Of a stretch of 64,000 nucleotides of DNA, positions 59,981-64,000 are shown piece by piece (positions within the stretch are counted from its first letter, which is position 1; each line of letters begins with the position of its first letter). A model generated the notes under the pieces. The model did no database searches. It saw nothing but the letters and a program-made list of their open reading frames with translations, and was not told where the DNA came from. The position numbers and the translations under genes are program-made. This stretch comes from an uncultured Phocaeicola sp. (GTDB taxonomy: Bacteria > Bacteroidota > Bacteroidia > Bacteroidales > Bacteroidaceae): assembly GCA_948579315.1 (NCBI GenBank), contig CAPAOL010000008.1:1-64000 (forward strand), read 5' to 3'.

Positions 59981-60562
59981 ATGATACAGATAGATGATGT
60001 TGTAATCTCCCTTGATGTGTTTCGTGAGAAATTTCTTTGTAATCTCGATGCCTGCAAAGGTGAGTGCTGCATAGAGGGAGATGCCGGTGCACCGGTGGAA
60101 TTGGATGAAGTGGAAAAACTGGAAGAGGTGCTTCCTGTTATTTGGGACGAGCTTTCACCCGAGGCACGGGCGGTGATTGATAAGCAGGGAGTGGTTTATA
60201 CAGATGAAGAAGGCGATTTGGTAACTTCCATCGTCAATCATAAAGACTGTGTATTTACCTGTTATGATGAGAAGGGGTACTGTTATTGTGCCATTGAGAA
60301 AGCTTTCCGGGCAGGTAAGACCGATTTATATAAACCAATCTCCTGTCATCTTTATCCCATCCGTATAGGTGATTATGGTCCTTACAAAGCGGTGAATTAT
60401 CATCGTTGGAACGTATGTAAAGCCGCAGTGTTGCTGGGACAAAAAGAGAATCTGCCTGTTTATAAGTTCTTAAAAGAACCGTTGGTACGGAAATTTGGCG
60501 AGGAATGGTATAAGGAGCTGGAGATTGCGGCAGAGGAATTGCAGAGAAGAGGAATGATGTAA
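59981..60562 (+). CDS. DUF3109 (YkgJ-related) cysteine-rich protein
   Basis: This 193-residue cytoplasmic protein has a set of conserved cysteines: CNLDACKGECCIEGD near residues 20-34, DCVFTCYDEKGYCYCAIEK near 88-106, ISCHLYPIR and NVCKAA. The pattern resembles the putative zinc/Fe-S-binding YkgJ-like families, and the protein matches DUF3109. The function is not known. It starts 18 bp after the REP-like repeat and is followed by a porin gene. Confidence 0.85.
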   Translation: MIQIDDVVISLDVFREKFLCNLDACKGECCIEGDAGAPVELDEVEKLEEVLPVIWDELSPEARAVIDKQGVVYTDEEGDLVTSIVNHKDCVFTCYDEKGYCYCAIEKAFRAGKTDLYKPISCHLYPIRIGDYGPYKAVNYHRWNVCKAAVLLGQKENLPVYKFLKEPLVRKFGEEWYKELEIAAEELQRRGMM

Positions 60563-60629
60563 ATCTTGTCCGGTTTGATCATTCCCGATTTATTATATTA
60601 ACCAAAATTTAATACTACGAAAAGCCCCC

Positions 60630-61817
60630 ATGAAAAGATTACTCTTGTCGTGCTGTATCCTGTTATGCGTCGTTTCGGCTATGCAGGCTCAAGAACAGCC
60701 CTTAATCAGTCCGGATGATTCTATCCGCAGTTTGGTGGGACGTCTGTTCCCGAACAGCAATCCGGATATCTCAGCGCACATGAATCTGCAATTCTCTACT
60801 TCGGGAGTTGCCAACTTTGTTGAAGGCGATTTGGAAGACGCCTCTTTCAAACTGAATCGTGTGAAGCTGGAAATATTAGGTTCTTTCAGCAAGCAATTTT
60901 CTTATCATTTCCGTCAGTCGTTTAATAAATACAGTAATCCGCACTCGCTGGATAATTTATCCTCTTCTATTGAGTATGCTCTGGTAAATTGGAAGATGTC
61001 CGATAAGTTCACTTTGAATGTCGGAAAACAAGATATCGCCTTGGGAGGATATGAATATTATGTCAATGCCATCAAGGTACGCGAGTATAGTGAGTTTAAT
61101 GATAATATCAGTTGCTATCAGGCGGGGGTAGCCGGAAGATTCAATTTGTCGCCTGCCAATGAGTTGGTGCTTCAGGTAGTAAACAACCGTAGCGGAGAGA
61201 ATGATGAGACTTATCTTTACGGTTTGCCGCAAGGGGTGGAAAAGGCCAAAGTCCCTGTTCTGTCAACCGTGAACTGGAACGGGCTCTTCTTTGATAATGC
61301 GGTGCAATTGCGTTATGCGGCGTCATACGGACAGCTGGCGGAAGGTAAAAACCTTTATTGTTTTACGGCGGGTAATATATATGAGAAAGGTCCTGTTATC
61401 GCTTATGTTGATTTGATGTATTCTCGTGAAGGATTGGATAGCAAAGGAATTATCAGTGACTTGCAAGGCCCTGTTCTGTCGGCTCCGTCTACAGCGCAGC
61501 ATGCGGAATACTTTACTACCGTGGTGAACTTTGACTATCGTATCCATCCTAATTGGAATCTTTACCTGAAAGGCGCTTATGAGAGGGCTGGTATTTATAA
61601 GACAAACGGGCATTTTGAGAAAGGGCTTTATCGTACGACATGGAATGCGCAGGCTTGTGTGGAGTATTTCCCGATGCGCAATAGCGAACTGCTTCTCTTT
61701 GCCCATTTTTTATATAAAGGACATCATTTGGCCCGGCGTGCGCAGGCCTTGGGAGGCATGAGTCCGGATACCCAACGCGTCTCCATCGGGTTGGTTTACT
61801 CTATTCCGGTGTTCTGA
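60630..61817 (+). CDS. Outer-membrane porin (phosphate-selective porin O/P-like)
   Basis: This 395-residue protein has a signal peptide (cleavage near MQAQEQ), then a barrel of the porin O/P type. Blocks such as FKLNRVKLEILGSFSKQFSYHFRQSF, NVGKQDIALGGYEYYVNAIKV and RVSIGLVYSIPVF (terminal Phe) support this. There is a SusC-like plug in neither end, so passive diffusion is likely. The ligand is unknown. The 3' end is followed by a possible structured RNA/terminator region. Confidence 0.83.
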   Translation: MKRLLLSCCILLCVVSAMQAQEQPLISPDDSIRSLVGRLFPNSNPDISAHMNLQFSTSGVANFVEGDLEDASFKLNRVKLEILGSFSKQFSYHFRQSFNKYSNPHSLDNLSSSIEYALVNWKMSDKFTLNVGKQDIALGGYEYYVNAIKVREYSEFNDNISCYQAGVAGRFNLSPANELVLQVVNNRSGENDETYLYGLPQGVEKAKVPVLSTVNWNGLFFDNAVQLRYAASYGQLAEGKNLYCFTAGNIYEKGPVIAYVDLMYSREGLDSKGIISDLQGPVLSAPSTAQHAEYFTTVVNFDYRIHPNWNLYLKGAYERAGIYKTNGHFEKGLYRTTWNAQACVEYFPMRNSELLLFAHFLYKGHHLARRAQALGGMSPDTQRVSIGLVYSIPVF

Positions 61818-61985
61818 TACACACAACTGTCCTCATGCTGCACGCTAAAGCGTTTTTGCTGTATGGTCAAGACCTTTTATACAGAAAGCTACTGCATCCT
61901 TCCATAGCAAGATGTACGTCTCACAGTGGAAGAACGTAGTAATTGATAGGAGGAAAAGTCTTAAGGATGAGGTTTCCTCTTTTTT
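61818..61985 (+). ncRNA. Candidate structured RNA (3' UTR-derived or independent)
   Basis: This 168-bp stretch has several nested complementary segments: ACGC/GCGT (61842-61853), CTGTAT/ATACAG (61859-61884), CTTCCA/TGGAAG (61899-61932), and a long-range CCTCAT (61831-61836)/ATGAGG (61967-61972). It ends in a terminator (GAGGAAA 61950-61956 with TTTCCTC 61973-61979, then Ts). The long-range stem competes with the terminator loop. No ORF of note and no clear -7 element upstream, so it could be a processed 3' UTR RNA. I cannot match it to a known family; a 6S-like RNA is one guess. Confidence 0.35.
61950..61985 (+). terminator. Terminator downstream of the porin gene
   Basis: GAGGAAA at 61950-61956 pairs with TTTCCTC at 61973-61979 across a 16-nt loop, followed by six Ts. 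Confidence 0.7.
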
Positions 61986-62016
61986 ATTGTAAGATCGGGA
62001 AAATACGCTATATTTG
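61986..62016 (+). promoter_or_regulatory. Promoter of the S8 peptidase gene
   Basis: TTG at 61987-61989 (-33) and TATATTTG at 62009-62016 (-7), with a 19-bp spacer, match the Bacteroidetes consensus. The leader to the ATG at 62059 is about 35 nt. Confidence 0.65.
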
Positions 62017-62058
62017 TGAAATAATTAAATACTTCAATTAACAACACAAGATAGTATA

Positions 62059-63918
62059 ATGAAAAAGATCGTCTTTTTTTTCCTGATGACTATATTGATA
62101 GCCTCATGCCATCAAGAAGAACTTTCTTCTGTTCCAGATGAACCGGAAGGGAAACAGCCTGTTTTTGATTTATCGGAAGAAGAGGTGCTTCAGGGTTGCA
62201 TTTATGTGAAATTGAAAGAAGAACCAGCCGGAGAGGTGCGGGTAAGGAGCATAGGCAACACGGTAACGACAGGAGTCAAGGTATTGGATCGGGCTGCTTT
62301 TTCTTTGAAAATCGAGAGAATGGAACGTACTTTCCCTTATGCTGGCAAGTTTGAAGAACGTACCCGTAAAGAGGGGCTTCATTTATGGTATAATGTCTGG
62401 TTTTCTAAAGAGACATCGGCCACCCGTGCTGCTACCGAAGTGGCTTTTCTGGATGGTATTGAAACGGCTGTACCTGTTCCTAAGATTGTATCCAGGGCAA
62501 CGCCGGAAACAGCGTGGAGCCTGTATGGCGTCCGGACGGGAGAGTGGTTGTTCAATGATCCGGATCTGTCCAGACAATGGTATCTGGATAATCCCGGTAC
62601 GGAGTCTTGGCAGAAGAAGGGTGCGGATATCCGTTTGTTTGATGTGTGGAAACAATATAATGGGAATCCGGCTGTCATTGTAGCGGTTGTAGATGGAGGC
62701 ATTAATCAGGAACATCCTGATTTGCAGGATAATCTATGGACGAATCCGGATGAGATACCAGGTAATGGTATGGACGATGATGGCAATGGATATGTGGATG
62801 ACATACATGGTTATAATTTTGTGGATGATAATGCGACTTTGGTTCCTCACCGCCATGGGACTCATGTGGCGGGCACTATCGGTGCGACAAATAATAATGG
62901 AACAGGTATCAGCAGCATTGCAGGGGGGGACGGAACTTCCGGCAGTGGGGTGAGACTCATGAGTTGTCAGATTTTGAAAAGCCTTATCTCTATCGGAGGA
63001 GAAGTAGCTTCTGATCCGTTTATTGCCGCCGCGATTAAGTATGGCGCTGATAATGGAGCTGTCATCAGCCAGAACAGCTGGGGATACGCTGCCACTAGGG
63101 CGGGAAGGAATGCTTCTTCGTATATTAATCCTGTACATAAGGAAGCTATTGATTACTTTATAAAATATGCCGGATGTGATAACAAAGGAGAGCAACTTGA
63201 CGGAAGTCCCATGAAGGGAGGTATTGTATTGTTTGCATCAGGTAATGCGAATACGTCCGATCCCAGGATAGCGGCACCGGCTGATTATGAAAAGGTTGTT
63301 GCGGTTGCAGCCATTGAGGCCGATTATAGGAAAGCTTCTTATTCCAATTATGGCACTTATACGGATATTTCTGCTCCCGGCGGATCGTTGGATGGAGACG
63401 GACGGATTTGGAGCACGACTACGGAACGATCCAATAATTATGAATACTTGGCTGGTACATCGATGGCGTGCCCGCTGGTCAGTGGTGTAGCGGCCTTGGT
63501 GATAGAGAAGTATGGGGTAGGCAAGAAAGGGTTTACACCGGAGGCTTTGAAGGAGATTCTCTATCAGAGTGCATACGACTTGGATGAATATAATCCGCGA
63601 TATGCTGGTCAGTTAGGACACGGATGTGTGGATGCCGCCGCCGCTTTAGAGATCGATGTCTCCAATCTTCATCCTTTTATCTTAAAATCCAATCAAATAA
63701 CTGATAATATGCTGATATTCAGTGTGAGCAGTAGTATGTCCGGAAATGGGAAATTGATTTTGTATAATGGCATCGGCAGCAAGGTGTTGGATCTTCATCT
63801 GAAACTTGAAGCCGCATCCCTGCATGCTGTGGACATAACCAAACTCTCTGCCGGATATTATACCTTAGTCTATCAGGCTAAAGGGATGGAAATCAGAGAG
63901 AAATTTATCAAGTACTAA
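62059..63918 (+). CDS. S8 (subtilisin-like) serine peptidase lipoprotein
   Basis: This 619-residue protein has a lipoprotein signal (IASC, Cys 17) followed by Gln/Glu-rich residues. An N-terminal prodomain-like region (about 30-180) precedes the S8 catalytic domain. The triad is D212 in VVDGGINQEHPDL, H266 in HRHGTHVAGT and S468 in GTSMACPLVSG; the oxyanion Asn is in ISQNSWGYA. A C-terminal beta-sandwich-like domain (about 540-619) ends SAGYYTLVYQAKGMEIREKF, similar to type-9-style sorting tails but ending without a clear match. All catalytic residues are present. It is probably exposed on the envelope surface. Confidence 0.92.
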   Translation: MKKIVFFFLMTILIASCHQEELSSVPDEPEGKQPVFDLSEEEVLQGCIYVKLKEEPAGEVRVRSIGNTVTTGVKVLDRAAFSLKIERMERTFPYAGKFEERTRKEGLHLWYNVWFSKETSATRAATEVAFLDGIETAVPVPKIVSRATPETAWSLYGVRTGEWLFNDPDLSRQWYLDNPGTESWQKKGADIRLFDVWKQYNGNPAVIVAVVDGGINQEHPDLQDNLWTNPDEIPGNGMDDDGNGYVDDIHGYNFVDDNATLVPHRHGTHVAGTIGATNNNGTGISSIAGGDGTSGSGVRLMSCQILKSLISIGGEVASDPFIAAAIKYGADNGAVISQNSWGYAATRAGRNASSYINPVHKEAIDYFIKYAGCDNKGEQLDGSPMKGGIVLFASGNANTSDPRIAAPADYEKVVAVAAIEADYRKASYSNYGTYTDISAPGGSLDGDGRIWSTTTERSNNYEYLAGTSMACPLVSGVAALVIEKYGVGKKGFTPEALKEILYQSAYDLDEYNPRYAGQLGHGCVDAAAALEIDVSNLHPFILKSNQITDNMLIFSVSSSMSGNGKLILYNGIGSKVLDLHLKLEAASLHAVDITKLSAGYYTLVYQAKGMEIREKFIKY

Positions 63919-63936
63919 TCCCAAAAAATAAAGAAT

Positions 63937-64000
63937 ATGAGACGAATAGGATTAGGTCTGTTTATAATAGGCATAACTTTTGCCAAGGCTTATGGTCAGG
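63937..64000 (+). CDS. Start of a secreted protein (partial)
   Basis: An ATG at 63937, 18 bp after the peptidase stop, opens a frame reading MRRIGLGLFIIGITFAKAYG, a signal peptide with probable cleavage near AYGQ. It is cut by the window end, so nothing can be said about function. The short spacing suggests an operon with the S8 peptidase. Confidence 0.6.
   Translation, partial: MRRIGLGLFIIGITFAKAYGQ

Overview
The window looks like a chromosomal segment of a gut Bacteroidales bacterium. I would guess the Phocaeicola (Bacteroides) vulgatus/dorei group, but the species is inference. The evidence is the SusC/SusD pair, the -7 promoter elements of the form TAnnTTTG, lipoproteins with acidic residues right after the lipobox Cys, and the gene set topA-aroK-speA-argB, rimP-nusA-infB and sufBCDS. 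No rRNA, tRNA or CRISPR array was recognised.

Layout. 1-1900: two decayed, head-to-head C-terminal fragments of outer-membrane beta-barrel proteins, with a near-identical 22-bp direct repeat on either side. 1900-4520 (minus): DUF4491 protein, Lrp/AsnC regulator, small hypothetical protein and CorC/HlyC-type membrane protein. 4620-9780 (plus): Nudix hydrolase, a large TPR protein and a beta-barrel protein. 9900-16620 (plus): topA, aroK, speA, argB, then an ECF sigma factor with an overlapping membrane protein that may be its anti-sigma factor. 16800-20450: GIN-domain lipoprotein, YgjP-type metallopeptidase, acetyl-xylan-esterase-like protein and a hypothetical membrane protein.

20450-27150 is accessory. 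It starts with a remnant of an Rpn/PD-(D/E)XK transposase. Next come two palindromic sites with asymmetric ACC/GGT centres, in inverted orientation, enclosing about 190 bp. That segment holds a promoter-like element which now points away from the genes. Downstream are an AraC-like regulator and a DUF4988/PL29-N-terminal-type surface lipoprotein. After strong terminators follows an AT-rich, tightly overlapping four-gene cluster: a 53-residue coiled-coil peptide, a two-TM membrane protein, a radical SAM enzyme and a small protein in which the nine-residue motif GAGSKGLFS occurs twice. I read this as a probable undescribed RiPP (ribosomally made, radical-SAM-modified peptide) locus. It is the most interesting item here.

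27360-39300 is mostly core: MFS transporter, small membrane protein, rimP-nusA-infB, CvpA, then sufB-sufC-sufD-sufS. 39300-40200 is a repeat-rich stretch with 30-bp perfect inverted repeats and no convincing gene. 40200-52870 (minus) is a polysaccharide-utilisation locus: TPR/TM/HTH regulator, SusC, SusD, a split LysO-type transporter, a GH2 beta-galactosidase and a GH63-like glycosidase. 52960-57920: rnhB, then a minus-strand GntR regulator-fucI-fucP set for L-fucose uptake and isomerisation. 58130-64000: a histidine-kinase tail remnant, gpmI, a DUF3109 protein, a porin, a possible structured RNA, a subtilisin-like lipoprotein and the first codons of a secreted protein. At least three copies of a hairpin repeat built on a GAAGAATCTG-like core lie between genes.
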